Shown in pieces: positions 17,534 to 25,800 of a stretch of 64,000 nt of DNA. Made by a program: the position numbers and the translations under genes. Below the pieces are notes generated by a model that ran no database searches, was not told where the DNA came from, and was given only the letters and a program-made list of their open reading frames with translations. Numbering within the stretch: the stretch's first letter is position 1; each line of letters begins with the position of its first letter. Source of the DNA: Kaistella polysaccharea (lineage in GTDB: Bacteria > Bacteroidota > Bacteroidia > Flavobacteriales > Weeksellaceae); contig NZ_CP084528.1 of the NCBI RefSeq assembly GCF_020410745.1, forward strand, positions 2,604,001 through 2,668,000, written 5' to 3'.

Positions 17534-17822
17534 CCAAACAATATATCATCATCTTTAGACAAGTAAAACCTAATGATTTATAAAGCGGAAGTAACCCAAT
17601 AAGAAGATAGGTCTGCAGTGATATTTTGAATTCCATTTCTTTCGCTTTATCAATTACAAATCTGAGCAAAATTTTAGCATACCTCTTATTAACTGTATTT
17701 TCGCAAATATCTAATATTTTTATTTTAGACTTACCCAAATTTAGGATGTTTATGCTGGAGTCATTTGTAGGATGATTTCCATTCAAGATAAATGCAATTT
17801 TTGATAGCAGTTTACAACGCTA
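17534..17822 (-). pseudogene. GNAT acetyltransferase fragment cut by IS21
   Basis: The minus-strand frame upstream of the IS21 tip reads LLSKIAFILNGN, then INILNLGKSKIKILDICENT and ISLQTYLLIGLLPLYKSLGF. This is the strand-helix pattern of the C-terminal half of a GNAT acetyltransferase. A TAG lies upstream at ~17823, so the N-terminal half is missing. The last ~30 codons of the open frame run into the IS21 repeats. The substrate is unknown. Confidence 0.5.
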
Positions 17823-17945
17823 CGCTTTGAAACGGTTGCCAAAATAAGGTTTTCGACTGCAAAATATATTTTTCAAATCTAAGTTGAAATTTAATATCTA
17901 TTCAATCTTATCTAATGTAATATCAAAAGGTATCATACAAAACAA

Positions 17946-17987
17946 ACAGCCAAAACTCAACAAGTTTTGGCTGTATTTTTGGCTGTA
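17946..17987. repeat. Right-end hairpin and right pair of TGGCTGTA repeats
   Basis: ACAGCCAAAACT (17946-17957) and AGTTTTGGCTGT (17963-17974) form a perfect 12-bp stem with loop CAACA. Two TGGCTGTA copies start at 17968 and 17980, the same 12-bp spacing as at 353 and 365. The site could be both integrase arm sites and a terminator for transcription arriving from the tRNA-Ser side. Confidence 0.6.
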
Positions 17988-18018
17988 ATAATCATAAGTA
18001 ACTGATAACCAAATGAAA

Positions 18019-18038
18019 TTGTAGAGAGGATGGGATTC
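18019..18038. repeat. Right attachment site (att repeat copy 2, inside tRNA-Ser)
   Basis: Identical to 220-239. It covers the acceptor-stem 3' strand and part of the T arm of the tRNA-Ser gene, so integration restores the tRNA. Confidence 0.9.
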
Positions 18039-18108
18039 GAACCCACGGTACAGTTGCCCGTACACTAGCTTTCCAGGCTAGCTCCTTCAACCACTCGGAC
18101 ACCTCTCT
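18022..18108 (-). tRNA. tRNA-Ser (GGA)
   Basis: An 87-nt class II tRNA on the minus strand. The acceptor stem is AGAGAGG with CCTCTCT, the anticodon loop CTGGAAA has anticodon GGA, a long variable arm is present, and the T arm is GTGGG-TTCGAAT-CCCAT. CCA is not encoded. The base after the acceptor stem reads A rather than the G usual in serine tRNAs, and this base is shared by both att copies. It is the integration target of the element. Confidence 0.95.
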
Positions 18109-18214
18109 GTTTGAAGACTGCAAAAATAGCGTAATTAATTGAATTCTAAAAATCGAATTCTAAAAATTATACAAAGAAAAGCCCCCTATTCTTTGGAGCG
18201 GGTTGGGGTGAGGA

Positions 18215-19231
18215 TTATTCAGATACTTCACCACACAAATTCTTCACGAAATTCTCCCCAAAACTTCCCTCGTAATTCGGGTTGTCTAAAAGATGCATCG
18301 CTTTCGTAATCGCACTTTCCGCCGTAATATCGTTTCCGCTAATTGCGCCGATTTCTCTAAAAATATTAGAATTTGTATATTTTCCAAAACTAATTCCACC
18401 CGACACACATTGCGAAATCACAACGATTTCAGTTCCATTTTGTCGCAGCGCCTGCAAAAGTTTCTTCGTTTTTGCAGTATTGAAAATCGTACCCGACCCG
18501 AAAACCTGCAATACCAAAACTTTCACTTGCGGAATCTCTGTGAAATGATTCAAATGCATTCCCGGGAAAATTCGCCAAAATAAAACATCCTGGGAAATAT
18601 GCGTGTCCACCGTAAATGGTTCGTCTGTTTTACAACGCCATAAGAAATCTTTTTCAATATTTAAATGAACTCCAGACTGCCCCAAAGTCGGGTAATTCGG
18701 AGTTTGATACGCATCAAAAAACTCTGCAGAATATTTCAAAGTTCGGTTTCCGCGGAGGAGCTTATATTCAAAATAAACCACCACTTCCTGAACCACTGCT
18801 TCATCTTGGTCATATAAACTGGCGTAATACAAACTGGTCAAAAGATTCTCTTTCGCGTCAGTCCGCAGATCTCCAATCGGTAATTGTGAACCTGTCAAAA
18901 TAACGGGTTTACGCAAATTTTTCAACATAAAACTTAAGGCAGAAGCGCTGTAAGACATCGTATCCGTTCCGTGAAGAATTAAAAAGCCATCGTATTTTTC
19001 GTAATTTTTACCGATATAATTGGCGATCATCTTCCATTCTTTCGGACCCATATCCGACGAATCCAAAGGTTTTTCAAACGGGTACACTTCAACTTCACAC
19101 TCAATCAATTTCATTTCCGGAATCTTCTGAAAAATATTTCCAAAATCGAAGGCCATCAAGCTCCCGGTTTCGTAATCTTTTTCCATACCGATGGTTCCGC
19201 CGGTATAAATCAGGAGCACTTTTCTTTTCAT
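18215..19231 (-). CDS. ansA: Type I L-asparaginase
   Basis: A 338-aa cytoplasmic-type asparaginase that hydrolyses L-asparagine to aspartate and ammonia. Both nucleophile motifs are present: YTGGTIGM at residues ~8-15 and LHGTDTMSYSASALSF around 90. The later GSQLPIGDLRTDAKENL region also fits. The start is set at MKRKVLLIY (19231). A longer frame to 19348 is open, but its extra 39 residues are not asparaginase-like. A CAAAAATA sequence (TAnnTTTG on the minus strand) lies 4 bp before the ATG, so the message may be leaderless. It is a single gene next to the tRNA-Ser. Confidence 0.92.
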   Translation of the reverse strand: MKRKVLLIYTGGTIGMEKDYETGSLMAFDFGNIFQKIPEMKLIECEVEVYPFEKPLDSSDMGPKEWKMIANYIGKNYEKYDGFLILHGTDTMSYSASALSFMLKNLRKPVILTGSQLPIGDLRTDAKENLLTSLYYASLYDQDEAVVQEVVVYFEYKLLRGNRTLKYSAEFFDAYQTPNYPTLGQSGVHLNIEKDFLWRCKTDEPFTVDTHISQDVLFWRIFPGMHLNHFTEIPQVKVLVLQVFGSGTIFNTAKTKKLLQALRQNGTEIVVISQCVSGGISFGKYTNSNIFREIGAISGNDITAESAITKAMHLLDNPNYEGSFGENFVKNLCGEVSE

Positions 19232-19235
19232 GTTC

Positions 19236-19243
19236 CAAAAATA
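19236..19243 (-). promoter_or_regulatory. -7 box of ansA
   Basis: TATTTTTG on the minus strand fits the Bacteroidetes -7 consensus TAnnTTTG and ends 4 bp before the start codon. Confidence 0.5.
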
Positions 19244-19556
19244 CAGCATTTCACAGAATAACAAAAATACCTTTTTGGGCGATTTTTTTAGATTTCCCTC
19301 TGCTGAATCCTTTGCTGAAAATCTAAAAAACCGGGCTCTACGCTGCAATTCCTCATGCAGCCGCGTACAAAAAGATCGCTTATTTTGCCGGCGCTTATTC
19401 CGGGATTTCCACTGCGATCCCTATCGCGACGATTCGACTGCAAGAGCGCTGTTAGAACTCGAAGCTCTAACAGCGCTAAAAAACATACTGCTACAATTCA
19501 ACTTTTCGGCGCTCGCTCCGCTCGCGCCTCTTCATTCTATTTTCTAAAATAATCCT

Positions 19557-19564
19557 TATTTTTG
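19557..19564 (+). promoter_or_regulatory. -7 box of the TrmH-like gene
   Basis: TATTTTTG fits TAnnTTTG and ends 5 bp before the ATG at 19570, again suggesting a leaderless transcript. Confidence 0.5.
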
Positions 19565-19569
19565 AACCC

Positions 19570-20229
19570 ATGAATAATCAGAAAATCTTCGAATATCTCC
19601 AGCAATTTCTTACCGACGAACGGCTGCAAAAAATCAATCATCTAGCACCCGAGAGTTCCGATTGTGTTTTGCCCGTAATTGAAGATGTTTTTCAGTTTAG
19701 AAATGCAGCGGCAATCGTCCGGTCTGTCGAAGCCTGTGGATTTCATAAAATTGTGGCGATGGAAAGTGAGAATGAATTCAACCCCAATCTTCGCGTAACC
19801 AAAGGCGCGGAAACCTGGGTAGAAGTAGAAAAACTTCCGCACCATTTAGATTCTATTAAGGAAATTAAAAATCGCGGATATAAAATCGTGGCTGTTTCAC
19901 CAGAAAAAAATGCAACATTACTTTCTGATTTTCAAATCACCGAATCTGTAGCGTTGGTTTTCGGAACCGAAGCAGCTGGAGTTACTGAGGAGATTTTAGA
20001 TTTCGCAGATGAAACTTTAGCCATTCCGATGTATGGATTTACCCGAAGTTTTAATGTTTCTGTAGCAGCGGCAATTTGCGTGTATGAATTAAAACAGAAA
20101 TTAATGAAATCAAATCTTGATTATAAACTATCGGAAGAGAAGCTGTGGGAAATGAAAGTTCGTTGGGCCGTAAATTCTTTGCAAAGTGGCGAACAAATTT
20201 TAGAGAAATATTTAAAAGAGAATTTTTAA
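19570..20229 (+). CDS. TrmH-family tRNA/rRNA (guanosine-2'-O) methyltransferase
   Basis: A 219-aa SpoU/TrmH-type enzyme that methylates a ribose 2'-OH using SAM through a trefoil-knot fold. The three SpoU motifs are visible: IEDVFQFRNAAAIVRSVEA (~38-56, with the catalytic Arg in NAAAIVRS), ALVFGTEAAGVTEE (~135-148) and IPMYGFTRSFNVSVAAAI (~160-177). The C-terminal helical tail is typical of TrmH, which makes Gm18 in tRNA; rRNA as target cannot be excluded. A small membrane-protein gene follows 12 bp later. Confidence 0.85.
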   Translation: MNNQKIFEYLQQFLTDERLQKINHLAPESSDCVLPVIEDVFQFRNAAAIVRSVEACGFHKIVAMESENEFNPNLRVTKGAETWVEVEKLPHHLDSIKEIKNRGYKIVAVSPEKNATLLSDFQITESVALVFGTEAAGVTEEILDFADETLAIPMYGFTRSFNVSVAAAICVYELKQKLMKSNLDYKLSEEKLWEMKVRWAVNSLQSGEQILEKYLKENF

Positions 20230-20241
20230 AACTTATGGATT

Positions 20242-20598
20242 ATGTATGATCAACTGGTAGAAAATCCTTTATTTAATATCACTTTTTTTGGCGGACTCAT
20301 CTTTATGCTAGCTGGATTTATACAATTTCAATTTCCTCCGAAAAAGATTAATTCACTTTATGGATATCGTACGAATAGTTCCATGAAAAATCAGGAAAGA
20401 TGGGATTTCTCGCAAAAATTTTCCGCAAAAGAATTAATGAAGTTGGGTGGTTTATTAGCAGGAAGTTCATTACTTGCTTTAATCACCAATTTTAATGATT
20501 CCATCAATTTAATCATTGGATTATTTTTGATGGTTGCAATGGTAATCATTCTATTTTTCCGAGTTGAAAAGGCAGTAAAAACAAAATTTAGAAATTAA
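20242..20598 (+). CDS. SdpI-family membrane protein
   Basis: A 118-aa integral membrane protein with about three transmembrane segments (residues ~12-28, 70-85 and 88-106). Between the first two lies the signature INSLYGYRTNSSMKNQERWD, which marks the SdpI/YhfL family. SdpI gives immunity to a Bacillus peptide toxin; most relatives, including this one, have no known role. It lies 12 bp after the TrmH-like gene and is likely cotranscribed. Confidence 0.78.
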   Translation: MYDQLVENPLFNITFFGGLIFMLAGFIQFQFPPKKINSLYGYRTNSSMKNQERWDFSQKFSAKELMKLGGLLAGSSLLALITNFNDSINLIIGLFLMVAMVIILFFRVEKAVKTKFRN

Positions 20599-20612
20599 AT
20601 TTTTCAAATTAG

Positions 20613-20644
20613 CACATCATCACATCATCACATCATCACATCAT
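20613..20644. repeat. Four tandem copies of CACATCAT at the RsmE stop
   Basis: The 8-bp unit CACATCAT is repeated four times in a row and runs over the stop codon and last codons of the RsmE gene on the other strand, giving its EMMM tail. Slippage here could change only the extreme C-terminus or the gap. Confidence 0.85.
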
Positions 20645-21346
20645 CATCTCATAATTCCAGGCTGCAACAAAAACTCCCGCCGTTTCCGTGCGTAATCTTT
20701 GTCTTCCCAGCGAAACTGCTTTCACGCCTTTTTCGGCTAACAATGAAATTTCTTTATCAGAAAAATCACCTTCCGGCCCAATTAAAAAAGTAATTTTTTC
20801 ATTCTTGGCATGCTGAGGTTGCCGAAGCATTTTCAAATCAATTCGTTCTAAATTTTCATTACAATGTGCGACATATGTGTTTTCTGAATCGACCTCTTTA
20901 ATAAAATCAGAAAATTTAGTCAAGTCATTAACCACTGGAAAATGAAATCGCAAACTTTGCTTCGACGCAGCAATACTTTGTTTCCGAAGTTTTTCGATAT
21001 TGATATTTTTCCGCTCAGTTTGTTCAGTTTGCAAAAAAGTGATTTCAGCAATTCCCATTTCCGTAGCTTTCTCTACAAAAAATTCGATGCGGTCAATATT
21101 TTTTGTTGGCGCAATTGCAATATGAAGTTTTGTGGAAAAATTGGGCAGATTTTCTTTAATTTCTAAAACATCAAGTGAAACTTTTTTACCTTCGAAAACA
21201 AGATTTCCTTTGGCGAGATTTCCTTTTCCATCGGTCACGAAAATTTCTTCACCTGAGCGCATTCGCAAAACTTTTACGATGTGCGTTTGTTCTTCAGTAT
21301 CGATCATAACCTGACCATCGTCTATTTTCCCGTAAAATAATTTCAT
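20636..21346 (-). CDS. rsmE: 16S rRNA m3U1498 methyltransferase RsmE
   Basis: A 236-aa SPOUT-class methyltransferase with an N-terminal PUA-like domain (IVKVLRMRSGEEIFVTDGKG). The C-terminal knot domain carries FLIGPEGDFSDKEI (~165) and VSLGRQRLRTETA (~205), the SAM-binding signatures of RsmE. It modifies U1498 of 16S rRNA. The length is normal. The extreme C-terminus ends in the tandem repeat. It is not closely linked to other genes: 79 bp separates it from the next gene upstream. Confidence 0.92.
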   Translation of the reverse strand: MKLFYGKIDDGQVMIDTEEQTHIVKVLRMRSGEEIFVTDGKGNLAKGNLVFEGKKVSLDVLEIKENLPNFSTKLHIAIAPTKNIDRIEFFVEKATEMGIAEITFLQTEQTERKNINIEKLRKQSIAASKQSLRFHFPVVNDLTKFSDFIKEVDSENTYVAHCNENLERIDLKMLRQPQHAKNEKITFLIGPEGDFSDKEISLLAEKGVKAVSLGRQRLRTETAGVFVAAWNYEMMM

Positions 21347-21425
21347 TTGAAGTAATTTATTTCTTTGAAACCCAATGTAATCACACGCTTTTTAAAGGAT
21401 GAATGCGCTGAAAATAAATGCGATT

Positions 21426-21824
21426 TCACACAATATTATCGCTTAAAAATGCGACGCCTGTTTTTATAGTTGTATAGATATCGGTATCACATTCTCTGTA
21501 GCTGCAACTGTAAATTTCTTCGATCCACCTATCGTTGATGAAAATTAAATTTAAATATTCAGTCTTTCTTAAATTATTTTTAAGCGATAAATAATCTCCC
21601 TCTTTTGGGGTAAAGGGAAAGCTGAAAATATTTTCGGTATTAATTTTTTCCAAGATTTCATCTTTGATATCTTGAAGGTAGCCGTTTTCAGAACTTGCGC
21701 TTAAGAATTCTCCCTGGTCTACGGAAGCTGCAGTTTTACCCGTCACAGTTTCTAAAACCCAATAATATCGGGAGTTTTTTTTGGAGTGCGACACCAGAAT
21801 TTTTTCTTCTAATAATATTTTCAT
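21426..21824 (-). CDS. Hypothetical protein, 132 aa
   Basis: I do not recognise a family. It is a soluble protein without signal peptide or membrane segment. It starts MKILLEEKILVSHSKKNSRY and has several aromatic and acidic stretches and one C-terminal CSYRECD motif. It lies 26 bp downstream of tsaD on the same strand and is probably in its operon. Codon use looks like that of the neighbours. No motif suggests a catalytic role. Confidence 0.6.
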   Translation of the reverse strand: MKILLEEKILVSHSKKNSRYYWVLETVTGKTAASVDQGEFLSASSENGYLQDIKDEILEKINTENIFSFPFTPKEGDYLSLKNNLRKTEYLNLIFINDRWIEEIYSCSYRECDTDIYTTIKTGVAFLSDNIV

Positions 21825-21850
21825 CTGAAGGCTTGTGATCTATTAATTTT

Positions 21851-22891
21851 TTAAATTTCTTTTTTAAACTCTTCCTCGATATCATATCTCGCTGTTGCAG
21901 ACACAGAAAGATCCGCAAATTCGCCGCGGTCAAATTTTAGTTTCGCAACCATTGCAATCATCGCCGCATTGTCGGTCGTATATTCAAATTTTGGAATGTA
22001 AATATTCCATCCCAATTTTTCAGCATTTTTTTGCATGGCTTCGCGCAAACCAGAATTTGCGGAAACTCCACCTGCAATGGCAACTTCATTGATGTTAAAA
22101 TCCAACGATGCTTTCTCCAATTTATCCATTAAAATTTCAACAAGAGTTTTCTGAACAGACGCGCATAAATCATTGAGATTTTCTAAAATAAAATCAGGAT
22201 TTTTTTTCACTTCTTTTTGTATGAAATACAAGACTGAAGTTTTAATGCCGCTGAAGGAGTAATTGTATTCGTCGAGTTTTGGTTTATTAAATTTAAAAAT
22301 GCTGCCGTCGCCAACTTTAGATATTTTATCGATAATAGGTCCGGCGGGATAATCCAAGCCAAATATTTTTCCAATTTTATCGAAAGCTTCGCCAGCTGCA
22401 TCATCAATTGTTTTCCCGATGATTTCCATATCGAAATAATCTTTTACAATTACAATCATCGTATGTCCGCCAGAAACCGTTAAGCATAGAAATGGAAATT
22501 TGGGCGGTTTTGGATTTGCGTCATCAATAAAATGAGCCAATATGTGGGCTTGCAAATGGTTAACTTCAATCAAAGGAACCGCTAAACTCATCGCCAACGA
22601 TTTGGCAAAAGAAGTGCCGACAAGCAGCGAACCTAAAAGTCCTGGTCCGCGTGTAAAACCAATCGCACAAATGTCTTTTTGTTGTATATTTGCTTTGATG
22701 ATTGCTTGATTTACGACCGGAATAATGTTCTGCTGATGCGCTCGGGAAGCCAACTCCGGAACTACGCCACCATATTGTTGGTGGATTTCCTGATTGGCTG
22801 CAATATTGGAGAGTATTTTATTACCTTTGAGAACAGCTGCGGAAGTATCGTCGCAAGAAGATTCTATACCTAAAATTATTGAGTCACTCAT
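21851..22891 (-). CDS. tsaD: tRNA t6A37 threonylcarbamoyltransferase TsaD
   Basis: A 346-aa ASKHA-fold enzyme that moves threonylcarbamoyl to A37 of tRNAs reading ANN codons. Hallmarks are GIESSCDDTSAAV (residues ~8-20), the metal-binding HQAN-type motif VNHLQAHILAHF (~110), the SGGHTMIV loop and AIAGGVSANSGLRE (~265). The start MSDSIILGIESS at 22891 is chosen; the longer open frame to 23026 overlaps tamB on the other strand and is not TsaD-like. The two start codons are 4 bp apart, so the promoters of tsaD and tamB overlap each other's coding regions. Confidence 0.95.
   Translation of the reverse strand: MSDSIILGIESSCDDTSAAVLKGNKILSNIAANQEIHQQYGGVVPELASRAHQQNIIPVVNQAIIKANIQQKDICAIGFTRGPGLLGSLLVGTSFAKSLAMSLAVPLIEVNHLQAHILAHFIDDANPKPPKFPFLCLTVSGGHTMIVIVKDYFDMEIIGKTIDDAAGEAFDKIGKIFGLDYPAGPIIDKISKVGDGSIFKFNKPKLDEYNYSFSGIKTSVLYFIQKEVKKNPDFILENLNDLCASVQKTLVEILMDKLEKASLDFNINEVAIAGGVSANSGLREAMQKNAEKLGWNIYIPKFEYTTDNAAMIAMVAKLKFDRGEFADLSVSATARYDIEEEFKKEI
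22822..22829 (+). promoter_or_regulatory. Candidate -7 box of tamB
   Basis: TACCTTTG matches TAnnTTTG, 66 bp before the tamB start and inside the tsaD coding region on the other strand. Only a sequence match; weak. Confidence 0.3.
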
Positions 22892-22895
22892 AACA

Positions 22896-25800
22896 ATGGC
22901 AAATTTAGAGAATAATAACGATAACGAAGATAAAAAATCGCTGGCCGAAAACATTGGTGACTCTGTGCAAAAGGGCGTTGAAAACGTACAGGATTCTGTA
23001 AAAGAAACCGTAAAAGGCGCAACCAATCTTGCTTCCGATGCGATTAATAATCCCGTAGAAACTGCGGGCGATTTTGTACATCAGGCTGCAAAAGATGTGA
23101 CCAGTTATACCTGGTGGGCAAAATTATTGCTGATCGTCTTTTGGGTTGCACTTTTTCTTGTGGCCTCATTTTTCGTCATCGTAAGTTTGCCAGCAACCAA
23201 AAACTGGGCAGCGCAAAAAGTAATTACAAAACTCAATACGGACTTAAATGCACAAATGTCTTTTGAAAGTGTAGATGTAAGTTATTTCGGAGATATTAAT
23301 ATTCACAACGTCGCAATTAAAGATCACAAAGGCTTCAAGTTTTTAAAAGCGGAAGAGCTTTATGCGGATTCTGACTGGTTTTCTATCATCAGTAATTCCC
23401 GGAATTTGCAGTTCCAGTCGCTTTCTCTAAAGAAAATGGATCTGAAAGTCATAACTTATAAGAATGACAGTATTTCAAATTTTGTTCGGTTTGTTGATCT
23501 TTTTAATACACCTTCGCCAACCACACCAACAGAGCCTTTTCAGCTAAAATCACGTATATATATCTCCGATTCAAAAGTTTCCATCTTCTCGGAAAATCAT
23601 GAAAATAAAGAAGATGGTCAATGGTTGAATGCGACTGATGTCAATCTCGTTATTCCCGAACTTCGGGTAAATGGGTCCAATGTTTTTGCGCAAATTAACA
23701 ATTTACGTTTTGTTGCAGAACGCTGGGGCAAGAAACATGTTGTGGATACCTTTTCTGCCGATTTTTCTCTCACGAAACAATTTCTTTCTCTGAAGGATAT
23801 GACCTTTAATACCGATCATTCGCTATTGCAGGGAGATTTAAAATTAATATTAAATAAAGGTTCATTTACAGACTTTGCCGACAAAGTCCGATGGGATATG
23901 AATCTGCAACAAGGCAGCCAGCTGAGCGGTTATGATATTAGTTATTTTGTCACAGATTGGGATAATTATAAACCATTTAATATTTCCGGTAAGATGACCG
24001 GTCCGCTCAACAAGTTTTATCTGGATAACTTTTTGGTGAGAAACCCGACGGTTAACATCAGGACCAAAACGATGAAAGTTTCCAATGTTTTAAAAGGTAA
24101 TTTTCAGATCGAAACCAATACGCTTTCTACCGATTTCACTTATATCGATTTAAAAGCGATGATGCCGACTTTTATTTCTTCAAAAATGAAAAACTTTGCG
24201 GATGATTTCGGACGAATAAAATTCGACGGAGCAGCACGAGTAAATCCAAAACAGGTTTATATTCCCAATGCACGCCTTATCACGGGAATCGGGCAGGCAA
24301 AAATTAATAATTTTTATTTGGATGATTACAGTTCGAATATGCCAAAGTATCGTGGTTATGCGGAAGTGAACGACCTCAATACAACGGTAATTACTAAAAA
24401 TAAAGAAGTAGGTTTAATCAGCGGAAAATTCAATGTTCAAGGTCAAAGTTTCGACGTGAATACGATGACAATCCGTACGAAATCGCAAATTTCTAAAATT
24501 GAAATTACCGATAAAGTAGTTCATAATGTGTATTTGGAAGGGCTATTGGATCATAAGAAATACAACGGTATCATCAATGTAAATGATGAGCAGGTAAAAG
24601 CTCGAGTTAAGGGACTTATTGATTTCAGTACTTCTAAACTTTATGCAGATGTTAAGGCAAATGTCGAATACCTCAATCTAAACTTTTTTACGGGCGCAAA
24701 AGGAACACAGGCTGTAAGTGGAATAGTAGACGGAAAAATTTCGATGACCGATATTAATGATCTTACTTTAGATGCTGATTTATCTGAGGTAAATTTCGCT
24801 ACAAATACTCAGAAATTTTATATTCCAAATGCGAAGGTAAAAGCCTTTTTCGAAAATGGAAATCGTGTCGTTTCTGTTGATGCGGCTGGCGCTGTGAATG
24901 GTAAAATAGCGGGGAAATTTAATTTGGGCGATTTGGCTGGAATGGTCGAAAATGGCTTAGGTAAAATTTTGGTGGGACCGCCACCCCGAAAGATTTATCG
25001 TGGTCAGCATTTCACTATGCAGTTTGATGTGCAACAAGATTTGGTGAATTATTTTATGCCTGAACTTCACATTCCAAAAGGCGCGACGGTTGATGGATCT
25101 TACGACGGTAACTCTAATAATTTAGTTTTAAATATTGACGCTTCGCAGCTGAAATATCTGATGACTAAAAAAGAAGACATTACCCAAGCTGATCAGGCAC
25201 TTGCCCGTGCAAATCCCGCTTATAAAATTACAGCAAGAGACAAAGTCTCGCGGGACAGCGCAATGATTGATGAGCTGATGGTGCGCATCAACACCGCTAA
25301 TCTTGATGAGCAGATTTTTGCTAAAATAAACCGGATTGAATACAATACGAATATTCTGAAAGATATTACGCTTAGTGGTCGCAACGAAAATAACAAGATT
25401 TTACATATCGCGGCTAATTTTAAACATGGTACACCAGAAGAAGAAATAAAACAGACCATGAAAGAGTACGCGGTTAATATTAACCAAAGTACCGATGCGG
25501 CCGGTGATTTTGTGTTCCGTTTTGAACCTACAATGGTGAAGTTTAATGATGTTGCCTGGACTGTAGATACCGATCCGGCACTAAACCATTCCATCACTTA
25601 CAGAAAGAAGACGGCTGATTTTCTTATCCAGAATTTACGGGTTTATTCAGATACGAGTGAGCTGTTTTTAGAAAAGTCAATCTTTAAATCCGCAAAAGAT
25701 TTTTCTGCAGAAGGCGAGGTGAGAAATTTAGATATTTCAAAGGTTTTGGCGCTGATGAAAAATGAAAATACCTTCGATTTAAAAGGTATTGCCAATGGTA

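Larger units (their letters stand above)
220..18038 (+). mobile_element. Integrated mobilizable element in tRNA-Ser(GGA)
   Basis: A 20-bp perfect direct repeat bounds the region; the right copy is part of the tRNA-Ser gene and the left copy is a detached duplicate. Inside are a tyrosine integrase next to the left end, replication-type proteins (DUF3987, Toprim), a MobC-like protein and a relaxase, all on the plus strand. No type IV coupling protein, VirB4 or Tra genes are visible, so this fits an integrative mobilizable element rather than a self-transmissible one. The right part is cargo carrying three insertion sequences and several broken genes. Boundaries come from the repeat alone; excision was not tested. 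Confidence 0.87.
19232..19569. other. Gap with GC-rich inverted repeats between ansA and trmH-like gene
   Basis: No gene is seen in this 338-bp divergent gap. AGCGCTGTTAGA (19445-19456) pairs perfectly with TCTAACAGCGCT (19466-19477). A second palindromic GC-rich stretch, GGCGCTCGCTCCGCTCGCGCC, lies near 19508-19530. These look like REP-type extragenic repeats. Promoter boxes sit at both gene ends. Confidence 0.6.

Noticed and set aside
17800-17850. Possible integron attC-like site at ACAACGCTACGCTTTG
   Set aside because: No paired core sites or integron integrase; the stretch is short and inside a decayed region.
22794-22895. Longer N-terminus of TamB beginning inside tsaD
   Set aside because: The added 34 residues are the antisense of tsaD and not TamB-like; the ATG at 22896 gives the usual start.
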